NCBI RefSeq assembly: GCF_023333585.1
Contig: NZ_JAIQZN010000002.1
Coordinates: forward strand, 1 to 64,000
Direction: 5' to 3'
Origin: Argonema antarcticum A004/B2
GTDB lineage: Bacteria; Cyanobacteriota; Cyanobacteriia; Cyanobacteriales; Aerosakkonemataceae
Length of the DNA stretch: 64,000 nt
Shown: one piece after another, positions 42,257 through 51,261 of the stretch
Layout of the letters: each line of letters begins with the position of its first letter
Position numbering within the stretch: position 1 is the stretch's first letter
The notes under the pieces: generated by a model
The model's input: the letters and a program-made list of their open reading frames with translations, nothing else
Database searches by the model: none
What the model was told of the DNA's origin: nothing
Program-made: the position numbers and the translations under genes

Positions 42257-43102
42257 TTAAGTGATATCGTCAGGATTAATACCGATCGCTCTAAGGTATG
42301 CAGCCAGTTTTTCTTTAGCTTGACGTTCCTGCTCTTTAGCTTGACGTTCCTGCTCTTTAGCTTGACGTTCTTGCTCTTTAGCTTGACGTTCCTGCTCTTT
42401 AGCTTGACGTTCTTGCTCTTTAGCTTGACGTTCCTGTTCCTTTTCCTGCGACATTTGCAGCATTGCTGCTTCGGCGGTAGCAATTTTCTCTCTTTCAGTC
42501 AAGAACCTGTGACCATTCTCGTCATACCAGAATACCCATTCTCTCTCCCAGTCAGCATAGTTGTGGGATTCACACCCAATTCCTAATTCAATTTCGGGCA
42601 TCCAGACCGGATTTCCGGTCAGTAACTCGTATTTATTATTCACTAACTTATAGACTTCGAGCGGTTGCCTATTTTTATGCCTTCCTCTTCGACCTGCGAA
42701 CAAATTGTAAACCACGTAGTAGAGAACGCCTAACTGTTGATAGCTTTCTAATTTATCCTCATACTCACCGTTGTATTTATGAGAAACTACTTCTATTACT
42801 AGGAGCGGTACAACATTGTTTTCTTGCCAGAACAAATAACTGAGGCGACCACCATCACCTGTGTATCTTGGTACTCCTACTGCTAGGAATCCATCGGGGA
42901 CAATCGCTGGTTTTTTCTGGTCGTGGTAAACCGCCATATCTACACCAAAGAACCAATCAGGACGGGCACTCCAGATATCAAGTAGGATGTTTAAAAGTAG
43001 ATTGGGAATAAAGTTTTGAAGCTCGTTATCCACAGGAGTATCGTCAGAGTGGGGGAGTTCTTCGGCGGTTAGTAATCGGTGTTGATTAGAAGTATTAACC
43101 AT
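42257..43102 (-). CDS. Uma2-family nuclease with a heptad-repeat tail
   Basis: A 281-aa Uma2 (DUF820) protein: ELPHSDDTPVDNELQNFIPN, WFFGVDMAVYHDQKKPAIVP (Asp), VVPLLVIEVVSHKYNGEYED with the catalytic ExxS/K region, and KLESYQQLGVLYYVVYNLF. The last 60 residues contain about six exact copies of QERQAKE, encoded by 21-bp tandem repeats (about 42310-42440), which should form a coiled coil. Repeat copy number is probably variable. Function in the cell not established. Confidence 0.85.
   Translation of the reverse strand: MVNTSNQHRLLTAEELPHSDDTPVDNELQNFIPNLLLNILLDIWSARPDWFFGVDMAVYHDQKKPAIVPDGFLAVGVPRYTGDGGRLSYLFWQENNVVPLLVIEVVSHKYNGEYEDKLESYQQLGVLYYVVYNLFAGRRGRHKNRQPLEVYKLVNNKYELLTGNPVWMPEIELGIGCESHNYADWEREWVFWYDENGHRFLTEREKIATAEAAMLQMSQEKEQERQAKEQERQAKEQERQAKEQERQAKEQERQAKEQERQAKEKLAAYLRAIGINPDDIT
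42310..42440 (-). repeat. 21-bp tandem repeats in the Uma2 tail
   Basis: About six near-identical 21-bp units (coding for QERQAKE) in a row; differences between units are limited to a C/T change in the last codons. In-frame length change by multiples of 21 bp would be tolerated. Confidence 0.85.
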
Positions 43103-43211
43103 GATTTTTACGCCATCATTATTCCGATCTTATCATAAACTTGCGATCGGCCCTCTACCCCTAGCCTCTTTTTTTCTTTTGACTTTTAACTTTTGACTTT
43201 TCTAGCCCTTT

Positions 43212-44411
43212 TCACTCTAAAGCAATAGTCGCGCCCCATCGGTCTTGTGGTAAAAAAGATCGATCCATTGGAATGGGGGCAACTCTTTCGGTAAGGGTAA
43301 ATTTCCCTTCTTCAATCCACTGTTTCAACTCTAAGGCTACTTGCCGTGACAGATATATACTGGCAAGAGGGGCAACTCTAACTTGTTTTCCTTCAATAGT
43401 AATGCGACCGGATTTTAGCTGAGCGTAGCTTACCAAACCAAAGGTGGGGCGCACGCGCCGGGGAATGGAAAAATCCACCACTGGCGCTACTAAATCTTTG
43501 TCTGCTACAGCACATTTTTCTACTACTTCCTCATGTAAAACAGGTAGCGGCACACCGACACCAAGCATTAAGGAAGGGCCGTAATTTTTGAAGTAACAAC
43601 CGCGTACCCAACGACGGTTCATCTGTTTGGCATCTCCAATTAAGGCGAGGGTGGCAGCGGGGCCTATTGGTGTCTGATTTGGCAGGCGTTTTTGTAATGG
43701 AAAGTGTTGGGTGCCTTCCCAAGCTACGTAACCGATGCCACCGCCTAAGAAAATGCGAGTGCCAATGCCGATTAGTTCTAGGTTAGGGTCGTTGAAGAGG
43801 GGAGAAATGGCACCGGGGTTGGAGTAAACGGCGTTGGCAAGTTGCGGTTGTAAAGGGCCGAGGTGGGTATATAAGGGCCGATCGCCTCCATTCACTCCCA
43901 CGATAAAATTTTGATATAAATTGCGGGGATTGTAGAGATAAAATTGGTTGATTGTATCGCGGGTTATGGTTGTCTCAAAAGATGCACGAGGATAGCAATC
44001 TGTTGCCTGTCCGGTCGCTCGCAATTGCACTGGTTTTCCGGCAATTAAGTCTTCAATTACATGACCGCCTCCCCGTTCTTTGGATTCTGAATCATCGACT
44101 GCTTCTAGGGTGGTGGGGTAATCGACGCTTTGAGTCGCTCCCAAATACAAATCTACTGCCCCAAATCCAGAATAAGCTAAGACTCCATCTAACCAGCAGG
44201 AGCGAATTTTAATCGGCGGATCGGTATGTCCTAAGTTAATTATTGCTCCCGAAGATTCCATCGGCTCAAAACAGCCTGTGGTGATGACATCGACTTCTTT
44301 AGCGGTTTGGCTGATGCCAACTTGTGCCACTCGTGCTTTTAATTCTTCGACAGTACAGACTACCGCTGATTCACGGCTGATTTTGTCGTTAATTTCGGCA
44401 ATTGTCCGCAT
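43212..44411 (-). CDS. Homocysteine biosynthesis protein (DUF39)
   Basis: A 399-aa protein of the DUF39 family, shown in methanogens to be required for making homocysteine from aspartate semialdehyde and a sulfur donor. Motifs: VDVITTGCFEPMESSGAIIN with the conserved Cys, DGVLAYSGFGAVDLYLGATQ, and IGTRIFLGGGIGYVAWEGTQ. Length is typical. It is widely present in cyanobacteria, where its role is inferred. The ferredoxin-like partner often found beside it in archaea is not seen. Confidence 0.85.
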   Translation of the reverse strand: MRTIAEINDKISRESAVVCTVEELKARVAQVGISQTAKEVDVITTGCFEPMESSGAIINLGHTDPPIKIRSCWLDGVLAYSGFGAVDLYLGATQSVDYPTTLEAVDDSESKERGGGHVIEDLIAGKPVQLRATGQATDCYPRASFETTITRDTINQFYLYNPRNLYQNFIVGVNGGDRPLYTHLGPLQPQLANAVYSNPGAISPLFNDPNLELIGIGTRIFLGGGIGYVAWEGTQHFPLQKRLPNQTPIGPAATLALIGDAKQMNRRWVRGCYFKNYGPSLMLGVGVPLPVLHEEVVEKCAVADKDLVAPVVDFSIPRRVRPTFGLVSYAQLKSGRITIEGKQVRVAPLASIYLSRQVALELKQWIEEGKFTLTERVAPIPMDRSFLPQDRWGATIALE

Positions 44412-44475
44412 AAAAATTCCAAATTAAAAATCTTGGATAGCGTTGTGAATTGTCTGCAAAAAGAGGGATTGCAAT

Positions 44476-45636
44476 CTAATTGGGATCTTCATCTTCAACG
44501 CTGGATTGTACTTGAGTTTTTGGAGCGTCATCTGGCAAGATAGGAGCCTTTCGATCGGCTGCGGCTGCTTCTTGGGATTCATCAATGCCAGCTACATCAA
44601 AGGCTGCTTCGCGTCGGCTGTGCCACGGATCTAAAATATCTACGATTAGCACTTCTCTTACCCATACTTGGCCCACTACAGTCAAGGGGAGAGCCAAAAT
44701 CAGCCCTAAAAAGCCAAAGAAGGTAGCGAAGAAAACTTGGGACATTAACGTGATCGCTGGTAGCAGCGCCACCTGTTGAGCCATGACGTAGGGAGTGAGG
44801 AGGCTACTCTCAAACTGCTGGATGATAAAGTAAAGAATCAATACGGCAAGAGATTTCCAGGGGGCATCCAAGAGTGCGATCGTCATCGGTAACACCACAC
44901 TCAACGTTGGGCCAAGATTGGGAATAAAGTTTAATAATCCTGCCAAAACCCCTTGGGCTAGCGCCAGCCTTACCCCCAAAGCGGATAAGCCAATTACGCT
45001 TAAAAAGGCAACTACGCTCATGCTAATCAGAGCGCCAATAATCCATCTACCTAGCGCTACTTCGCATTGATCTAAAATGCCTTCTACCCGCCGCCGATAA
45101 AAGGAGGGAAACAACCGCACAAACGTCTTGCGGTAAGATTGGGGCTGGGCTAACATCATCAGTGTCAAAACCAGCACCAGTAAAAAGCTAAGGATAGCTC
45201 CCAGAGTATTCGAGAAAAAAGCGACTGAGCCACCCAAAAGCTGATTGACTACGGGTTGCAGCTGTTGGATCAGGTTGTTAATATCGGGCAAATACTGATT
45301 GAATTGGCTTGGGATGTTAGTTCTGAAGAGATTCAGCAACTGATTGATGCGATTTACCCCTTGGGGGAACAAATCTATCAATTGTTGAACTTCATTGACG
45401 AACGGCGGCACAATCAGCAAGAAAAAGCCAAACAGAACTGCTAGCAGGATGGCGATCGATAGCAGTACGGCCCACAATCGCTTCAATCCTGACTGTTGCA
45501 GCCGCCGCGCCAGTCGATTCAAGGCAGTCGCTAACACAACAGCGGCAAACACCAGTAAGATGACTTGCCGAATTTGCCACAGAATATATAAACAGATGGC
45601 TAAGACTAATAGGCCGAGCGTTTGACCCAAATTCAC
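44476..45636 (-). CDS. AI-2E family transporter
   Basis: A 386-aa polytopic membrane protein of the AI-2E (PerM/YdiK) family, trimer- or pentamer-like permeases including the E. coli TqsA exporter. About seven or eight helices; the family's conserved LLNFIPNLGPTLSVVLPMTI is present at about residue 236-255, as is the long hydrophilic loop with PPFVNEVQQLIDLFPQG. The tail is acidic. In cyanobacteria the substrate is unknown. It is 64 bp downstream of... separate from the DUF39 gene on the same strand. Confidence 0.88.
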   Translation of the reverse strand: MNLGQTLGLLVLAICLYILWQIRQVILLVFAAVVLATALNRLARRLQQSGLKRLWAVLLSIAILLAVLFGFFLLIVPPFVNEVQQLIDLFPQGVNRINQLLNLFRTNIPSQFNQYLPDINNLIQQLQPVVNQLLGGSVAFFSNTLGAILSFLLVLVLTLMMLAQPQSYRKTFVRLFPSFYRRRVEGILDQCEVALGRWIIGALISMSVVAFLSVIGLSALGVRLALAQGVLAGLLNFIPNLGPTLSVVLPMTIALLDAPWKSLAVLILYFIIQQFESSLLTPYVMAQQVALLPAITLMSQVFFATFFGFLGLILALPLTVVGQVWVREVLIVDILDPWHSRREAAFDVAGIDESQEAAAADRKAPILPDDAPKTQVQSSVEDEDPN

Positions 45637-45777
45637 AGTGCTGACTCCCAGTTGTTCTGGCTATTTAGAGAGGAAATGCCGATCGTTCGGTAAAAAAAAA
45701 ATTATATGCAGCTAGATTAGCTGATTTCGGTTTACCAAGCATACATGAGCGGCACTGTTCCCACAATCTCTCAAGGC

Positions 45778-45972
45778 TTAATTTTGCTGCTTCTGCTGCC
45801 ACGATCTTCCCCTGAGTACCAAAGCTACGATCGCACTCGGCAGACAGACGATCGCCACCACAAGGCTAGGGGTTGGGGTAATATTGAGGATCGGGCCACC
45901 GTACTTGATTAAAACTGACAGTGCAGCTGAGAAGATCAGCACTTTCAAAATGAATTGGGCCTGACTTGCCAT
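45778..45972 (-). CDS. Small membrane protein, unknown function
   Basis: A 64-aa protein starting MASQAQFILKVLIFSAALSV; two hydrophobic helices separated by KYGGPILNITPTPS and a basic end RGRSWQQKQQN. I start at the second Met (45972); the frame is open to 45996. Short proteins with the GGP(I/L) motif are common in cyanobacteria, but I do not know a function. Confidence 0.65.
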   Translation of the reverse strand: MASQAQFILKVLIFSAALSVLIKYGGPILNITPTPSLVVAIVCLPSAIVALVLRGRSWQQKQQN

Positions 45973-46033
45973 TGCAGATATAAAGATAGAAGACAATAGG
46001 CATTATGACAGGTATATGTCAACTTGTTCTAAG

Positions 46034-46354
46034 CTAACCTTTCGATTCAAGCTGTTTAAGCCGCTTCCGTAAATCTAATTCTTCGTTACTACAAATTATC
46101 TCCAAATTAGCAACTCTTTCCTCTAGTTTTTTGGCGTTATTTATTAACTCTGCATTCCTTTTATTACCACGCTCGGAATCTCGCCAAACAACAACAGTGC
46201 CAATCGTGGCTCCTGAGATTACAGCTAAAGGCAAAATAGCACCGCTTCTAGTAATAGCTGAGAGTGGAATACAAATCGCTAGCATTCCTGTAGCCATGCC
46301 CCATATTTTTGAAGTAGCAGCGGCTCGGATATCTTTTTCGGCTTTATTTCCCAT
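46034..46354 (-). CDS. Membrane protein with C-terminal coiled coil, unknown function
   Basis: A 106-aa protein starting MGNKAEKDIRAAATSKIWGM with GAGGAA upstream. Two helices (MATGMLAICIPLSAITRSG and LPLAVISGATIGTVVVW) precede a heptad-like region NNAKKLEERVANLEIICSNE. It follows the WD40 gene on the same strand, 75 bp away, so they may be co-transcribed. No family recognised. Confidence 0.65.
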   Translation of the reverse strand: MGNKAEKDIRAAATSKIWGMATGMLAICIPLSAITRSGAILPLAVISGATIGTVVVWRDSERGNKRNAELINNAKKLEERVANLEIICSNEELDLRKRLKQLESKG

Positions 46355-46429
46355 TCGTTCCTCGTGGAGTTGTTTTCTCCTTTGTATTCCCACATTCCAT
46401 TTTATCAAGTGGAAAAATTTTTACCAAGT

Positions 46430-48193
46430 TCAACCGCGCTGCCAAATTTTGATAGTTTTGTCGTGACTGGCACTTACTAGAATCTGTCCATCTGGGCTGA
46501 AAACAACGGCATTAACTTGCTCGGCGTGACCAGTAAAAGTGCTGAGGAGTTCTCCCGTCTCCAAATGCCAAAGTCTGACAGTTTTGTCTTCACTGGCGCT
46601 GGCTAGAGTTTGACCGTTTGAACTGATAGCGACGGAAAACACAGGGCCAGTATGTCCTTTGAGTGTGCGAATTGTTTCCCCGGTTTCTAGGTTCCATAGC
46701 TTAATGGTGCGATCGCGACTTGCACTCACTAAGACGCCTCCTGCGCCCCCCAAGCCCTCCCGATTCAGGGGCGTGGGGGGGATGATGGGACTAAAAGCGA
46801 CAGCACTAACGATGTGGGAATGTGCTGCGATCGTATACAGCAATTTAGCCTTGCCAGAGGGCAAAACATTCTCATCGTCCAAACGCCACACTTTGATTTT
46901 CCGGTAACTGCCACTAGCTAGTAGCTGTCCGTTGGGACTAAAAGCCAGAGAATGGGGAACGCTGTCACCCCAAGAAAGGGCGGTAAACGCCTCTCGCTTG
47001 AGGCGGTTCCACAAGTGAATCTTCCGGTCATCCCCACCGCTGGCGAAGGTTTGCCCGCTAGGACTGAAAGCGACGCACCGCACCGCACCCTGATGGTCAT
47101 CCAAAATATCGATCAAGTCTTTAGCACCGATGTGCCAAATCTTGATGGTCGAGTCCACACCGCCGCTAATCAGAGTTCCATCCGCGCTAAAAGCGAGAGA
47201 GTTCACTTCATTGACTTGCCAAGAGTCAATCCAGGGATATTCTGAGAGAGTTGCGATCGATTTACCACTCGTCATATCCCAAAGCCGAATTTCCCCACGA
47301 CTCCCACTAGCGAGGATTTGCCCAGATAAGTTGATGGCGAGTGAATTAATTGGGGCTGTATGACCAGTAAGGGTATGAAAGCATCTCCAATCACCAACAA
47401 CTGTAGTGAGAGGATTATTCAAAGATAGATTTTGAATGGTTTCGGGAATAACGATCCGATCCTTTGGGGCGGTATTGGCAGGATTTAAAGATTCTAAATA
47501 GCAGCGCAGACCTCCTGCGTAGAGCAAATCGCCTGGCTTTAGGTAGGTTTTAGGGCCGCTGAATTGAATCTGTTCCGTGGGCAAAAACCCAGCCAAAATA
47601 GTTTCGATTTTCGTACCCCGCGAGGTAAAAAAAGCTAGCCCAAAAGAACACATAAAGATTAAAACTTTATGATTATTCAGATCTGACTGATTAACTGACC
47701 ACCGGACTTTATCTTTTTTAAGGCTGTTAAAACTTTCGTTGTCACAAAGGTGAACCTGAATGCTTACTATGGGATAGTCTGCCAGGGTATAAGTAAATTT
47801 ACTTTCATTACGCAGGTTTCCCTCATCATCCAGATCTATATTTGAATGCGAGTCAATTTTAACTTTTTTAACCAGTTTTTCCAGGCGAGCGGACATAATC
47901 GCTTCAACCTGTTGCTCTCGGATTAGATATTCGTATGCCTCATCCTGGTATTGTTCCTGAAAGTCTATCAAGCGGTTAAACTCTGGTTGAGGTGGCAGAT
48001 TTTCGACGAGTTGGTCAGCTTCTTCCTGGCATACTTCCAGAATTTTTTGTAACTGTTCGCCCCAGATTACCATCATTTCACTGTGGCAACCTCTAATTTC
48101 ACAATTCAGCATACTTGGCTCTAAAGCTTTTTGCTTGCTGAGTCGTTTAACAAAGTCAGTTTGTTGGTATTTCAGGGGAGTAGTCCAGTCCAT
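46430..48193 (-). CDS. WD40-repeat protein with seven blades
   Basis: A 587-aa protein. Residues 1-270 have no domain I can name; they include a helical region and a beta-rich part (FTYTLADYPIVSIQVHLCDN). From about 275 there are seven WD40 units, a full propeller, ending respectively IRLW, IKIW, IHLW, IKVW, IKLW, VRLW and IKIW. Blade 5 holds an inserted IIPPTPLNREGLGGAGG, encoded by a palindrome-like dispersed repeat (about 46738-46785) that expands the loop of the blade. Probably a scaffold protein; partner unknown. Confidence 0.85.
   Translation of the reverse strand: MDWTTPLKYQQTDFVKRLSKQKALEPSMLNCEIRGCHSEMMVIWGEQLQKILEVCQEEADQLVENLPPQPEFNRLIDFQEQYQDEAYEYLIREQQVEAIMSARLEKLVKKVKIDSHSNIDLDDEGNLRNESKFTYTLADYPIVSIQVHLCDNESFNSLKKDKVRWSVNQSDLNNHKVLIFMCSFGLAFFTSRGTKIETILAGFLPTEQIQFSGPKTYLKPGDLLYAGGLRCYLESLNPANTAPKDRIVIPETIQNLSLNNPLTTVVGDWRCFHTLTGHTAPINSLAINLSGQILASGSRGEIRLWDMTSGKSIATLSEYPWIDSWQVNEVNSLAFSADGTLISGGVDSTIKIWHIGAKDLIDILDDHQGAVRCVAFSPSGQTFASGGDDRKIHLWNRLKREAFTALSWGDSVPHSLAFSPNGQLLASGSYRKIKVWRLDDENVLPSGKAKLLYTIAAHSHIVSAVAFSPIIPPTPLNREGLGGAGGVLVSASRDRTIKLWNLETGETIRTLKGHTGPVFSVAISSNGQTLASASEDKTVRLWHLETGELLSTFTGHAEQVNAVVFSPDGQILVSASHDKTIKIWQRG
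46738..46785. repeat. Repeat inserted in WD40 blade 5
   Basis: CCCCCAAGCCCTCCCG and its partly complementary GGGGCGTGGGGGGGAT form a GC-rich inverted repeat of the type found between genes, here translated in frame as PPTPLNREGLGGAGG. Confidence 0.7.
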
Positions 48194-48209
48194 CGTGCTA
48201 ATTTAGAGT

Positions 48210-49154
48210 TCATAATTCTGATGTTTCCGGTTTGACAGATAGATCCTCAATTTTGATCGTCTTCCAATCTCTGACACTGGGAGCCAGGGTGATTAAATCT
48301 TCAATATTGCGCTGCATAGTGGCGCAAATTGCATCTAAGGGGAGGTCGTTGGGATCGTGCCCAAAGGGATTTTCAATTTCCAGGGCAATTTCTTCAACGC
48401 CTAACAAAGTGAAACTTACCAAAGATACTATTAATCCAGTAAAAAGACCGAAATCATCTACCAGTTGAAATGGCAATGAAAAGCAATAAAGTAATAATAG
48501 CTGTTTGAGGTGAATGGCATATGCTAGAGGAATTGGAGTTTTGATAATCCGTTCGCAGCCACCTAAACAATCTACTAAAATATTTAGCAACTCTTTCAGA
48601 GAATTCAGTTGATAACTATCAACGCAGTTTCGTTCGTACTGCTCCTGTAAGTAATCTTCAATCCAGAAAGCTATTTCCAGAGGAGGATTGTTCATACTCT
48701 TGAGCTTTTGATAACGTGACTGGGATATTAATCCTTCTAAATCGCTGTTGATAGGCTCTGACCTTAGATGCAGCTTTGTAGCAACTGCAAAAGCAACCAG
48801 TAAGCGCAGGACTGAAATTTTGGCATTTTTATCCTTTGGTTCTCGTTCTTCAACCGATACCCAAATTTGACGAGCTAAGTTACGCACTGCATTGACTATA
48901 TTTCCCCAAAATTTGCGCCCGTCCCAAAATCGTTCGTAAGCTGTATTTGTCCGAAAAACCAATAATAAACCTAAGACGATACTGGGAATGACACTAGCCA
49001 ATGTCGGCATATATAGATGAAATACAGACAAGTGAAGTATCGATATGACCAAACCAAAAACTCCACACACAATTACGCGTGGTAAAACTGCTGGAACTAC
49101 TGAACCTTGTAACTGGAAAACAGCTTTAAACCAAGGTAGTCTTCCCATACTCAT
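48210..49154 (-). CDS. Bestrophin-family anion channel (UPF0187)
   Basis: A 314-aa protein of the bestrophin family, pentameric anion channels. MGRLPWFKAVFQLQGSVVPA and VLPRVIVCGVFGLVISILHL match the N-terminal region; SIVLGLLLVFRTNTAYERFW and DGRKFWGNIVNAVRNLARQI are the most conserved segment. LVDDFGLFTGLIVSLVSFTL and EEIALEIENPFGHDPNDLPL (acidic C-terminal motif) also fit. The gene begins 17 bp upstream of the WD40 gene's start codon region on the same strand. Confidence 0.9.
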   Translation of the reverse strand: MSMGRLPWFKAVFQLQGSVVPAVLPRVIVCGVFGLVISILHLSVFHLYMPTLASVIPSIVLGLLLVFRTNTAYERFWDGRKFWGNIVNAVRNLARQIWVSVEEREPKDKNAKISVLRLLVAFAVATKLHLRSEPINSDLEGLISQSRYQKLKSMNNPPLEIAFWIEDYLQEQYERNCVDSYQLNSLKELLNILVDCLGGCERIIKTPIPLAYAIHLKQLLLLYCFSLPFQLVDDFGLFTGLIVSLVSFTLLGVEEIALEIENPFGHDPNDLPLDAICATMQRNIEDLITLAPSVRDWKTIKIEDLSVKPETSEL

Positions 49155-49197
49155 GTTACCTCTCAGTGTTGGAACGAACCTAGAACTTTTACCTGAT

Positions 49198-49325
49198 ATA
49201 ACGCAAGTTGCTAGTTATTGTAAAATCCCGGTCTGTGTGGGTGATTTTATCATTAACTGCGACTGGCAAACACAATAAACCGGGTTTTTAGCTCTCAAAG
49301 TTTTCTAACTAGCAAGTTGCGTTAT
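49198..49325. mobile_element. MITE-like element, family 3
   Basis: Two 20-bp arms with one mismatch enclose 128 bp: ATAACGCAAGTTGCTAGTTA (49198-49217) and its near-complement at 49306-49325. No ORF. The right arm ends on the first base of the stop codon of the symporter gene, so the insertion is at the end of that gene. The interior contains a partial CCCGGT...ACCGGG pair. Confidence 0.7.
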
Positions 49326-50998
49326 TAATGAATTGTCTGTGGCGGTGTTTTTTCTCCCGGCGTGCGTAGCATCTCGACCATTTCCTGAATTTCCGGTGGG
49401 GGTGGTGGAGTTAGCCGAGAAACAACCAAAGTGACAAGGAAGTTGATCGCCATACCCAAAGTGCCTATTCCCTCTGGGGAAACGCCAAAAAACCAGGGCT
49501 GCATCCCATAGAATTTGACTCCTACAATATAGTAGATGGTGAAAATTAGACCTACCAACATTCCGGCGATCGCACCTTCTCGGTTTGTGCGTTTGTCAAA
49601 TATTCCCAGAATAATGATGGGAAAGAAGCTTGCTGCTGCTAAACCAAAGGCAAAAGCGACTACTTGAGCTACAAAACCTGGGGGATTAACGCCGAAGTAT
49701 CCTGCAATGGCGATCGCAAATCCGATCGTAATCCGACCCGCCATCACCCGTTTCGTTTCTGAAGCTCCCGGATCGATAATGCGATAGTAGATATCGTGGG
49801 CGATCGAACTGGAAATCACCAACAGCAACCCCGATGCGGTTGACAAAGCCGCCGCCAGTCCTCCCGTAGCTACCAAAGCGATTACCCAAGGAGCGAGTTT
49901 TGCTACTTCTGGTGTCGAAAGTACGATGATATCGCGATCGATAACAATTTCGCTCTTCGCCTTATCAGGTGTCAGCTGGATACGTCCATCGCCATTTTTA
50001 TCTTCAAATGTCAATAGCTTTGTTTTTTCCCACTTTTTCGCCCAGTCAAGTTGCTGGATCTCCTCGATCGTTTTATTATGTAAGCTGTCGATCAGGTTAT
50101 ACCGGGCAAAACTGGATAAGGCTGGCGCAGTAGTATACAGTATGGCGATGAACAGCAACGCCCAGCCAGCTGAGTATCTTGCAGAACGCACGTCAGGAAC
50201 AGTATAAAAACGCACGATAATGTGAGGCAGTCCGGCAGTTCCCACCATGAGTGCGATCGTGCTAAACAAAACATCCAATTGCGACTGGTTGGCAAAGGGT
50301 TTGGTATACTCCTGAAAACCCAGATCGACCTGAATTTGGTTGAGTTTAGGAATGATATCGCTGAAGGTGAAGGCTAACTGGGGGATTGGGTTGCCGGTGA
50401 GCAGGATTGAAATAGCGATCGCGGGAATCAAGTAAGCAACAATCAATACACCGTACTGTGCTACCTGCGTCCAAGTGATGCCTTTCATTCCTCCCAGGAC
50501 TGCGAAAAAGGCGACGATCGCCATACCGATAATCACGCCAGTGTTGACATCTACTTGTAGGAAGCGGCTGAAGACAATTCCCACACCGCGCATCTGTCCG
50601 GCGACGTAAGTCATGGAGACGAAAATGGCGGCGACGACTGCTACCAAACGAGCAATGTTGGAATAATAGCGATCGCCTACAAAGTCAGGCACGGTGTATT
50701 TGCCGAATTTCCGCAAATACGGTGCCAACAGCAACGCTAGCAGCACGTAGCCGCCAGTCCAACCCATCAGGTAAACCGATCCGTCGTAACCCAGAAACGA
50801 GATTAACCCCGCCATTGAGATAAACGAAGCTGCCGACATCCAATCTGCGGCGGTAGCAGCACCGTTGGCGATCGAGGGAACCCCCCTTCCCGCTACAAAA
50901 AAGTCGGCACTGCCTTTGACGCGAGACTGCCAACCGATGTACGCATACACAATGAAAGAGAGACTGACAAATAAAATAGTCCAAATTTCAACAGACAT
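49325..50998 (-). CDS. Sodium:solute symporter (ActP-like)
   Basis: A 557-aa member of the SSS family, related to acetate/glycolate permeases. About 13 membrane helices; conserved segments include GSADFFVAGRGVPSIANGAA, TAADWMSAASFISMAGLISF and LAAALSTASGLLLVISSSIA. A hydrophilic insert with DKNGDGRIQLTPDKAKSEIV resembles an EF-hand-like loop (DKNGDGRI) and might bind Ca2+ (inference). I start at the ATG at 50998 (MSVEIWTIL) with GAGAGGA upstream. It overlaps functionally with the DUF4212 gene upstream, typical of such pairs. Confidence 0.88.
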   Translation of the reverse strand: MSVEIWTILFVSLSFIVYAYIGWQSRVKGSADFFVAGRGVPSIANGAATAADWMSAASFISMAGLISFLGYDGSVYLMGWTGGYVLLALLLAPYLRKFGKYTVPDFVGDRYYSNIARLVAVVAAIFVSMTYVAGQMRGVGIVFSRFLQVDVNTGVIIGMAIVAFFAVLGGMKGITWTQVAQYGVLIVAYLIPAIAISILLTGNPIPQLAFTFSDIIPKLNQIQVDLGFQEYTKPFANQSQLDVLFSTIALMVGTAGLPHIIVRFYTVPDVRSARYSAGWALLFIAILYTTAPALSSFARYNLIDSLHNKTIEEIQQLDWAKKWEKTKLLTFEDKNGDGRIQLTPDKAKSEIVIDRDIIVLSTPEVAKLAPWVIALVATGGLAAALSTASGLLLVISSSIAHDIYYRIIDPGASETKRVMAGRITIGFAIAIAGYFGVNPPGFVAQVVAFAFGLAAASFFPIIILGIFDKRTNREGAIAGMLVGLIFTIYYIVGVKFYGMQPWFFGVSPEGIGTLGMAINFLVTLVVSRLTPPPPPEIQEMVEMLRTPGEKTPPQTIH

Positions 50999-51006
50999 GA
51001 TTCCTC

Positions 51007-51261
51007 TCACTCATCGATATCGTATTTGCGGTCTAGCTTGTCCATCTGCACGGCGTAGATGAAAATCAGCGCCACGAAGACGAAGATGGAACCCTGTTGG
51101 GCCATCCAAAAGCCCAGGGGAACGCTACCCAGACGAATCGCGTTTAATGGTTCAACTAGCAGGATGCTGAAGACGATCGAAACTAGCGCCCAGACAATCA
51201 GGAGATTTCGGATTAAAGCTGTGTTCGCACGCCAGTAAGCCTGACGTTTATCTTGCTGCAT
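51007..51261 (-). CDS. DUF4212 symporter small subunit
   Basis: An 84-aa protein with two helices (LLIVWALVSIVFSILLVEPL and MAQQGSIFVFVALIFIYAVQ), beginning MQQDKRQAYWRANTALIRNL, as in the DUF4212 family, regularly encoded just before an SSS symporter and probably its small subunit. The stop is eight bases before the symporter's ATG. Confidence 0.9.
   Translation of the reverse strand: MQQDKRQAYWRANTALIRNLLIVWALVSIVFSILLVEPLNAIRLGSVPLGFWMAQQGSIFVFVALIFIYAVQMDKLDRKYDIDE

Noticed and set aside
42310-42440. CRISPR array or intergenic tandem repeat
   Set aside because: The 21-bp units are in frame within a Uma2 gene and have no spacers.
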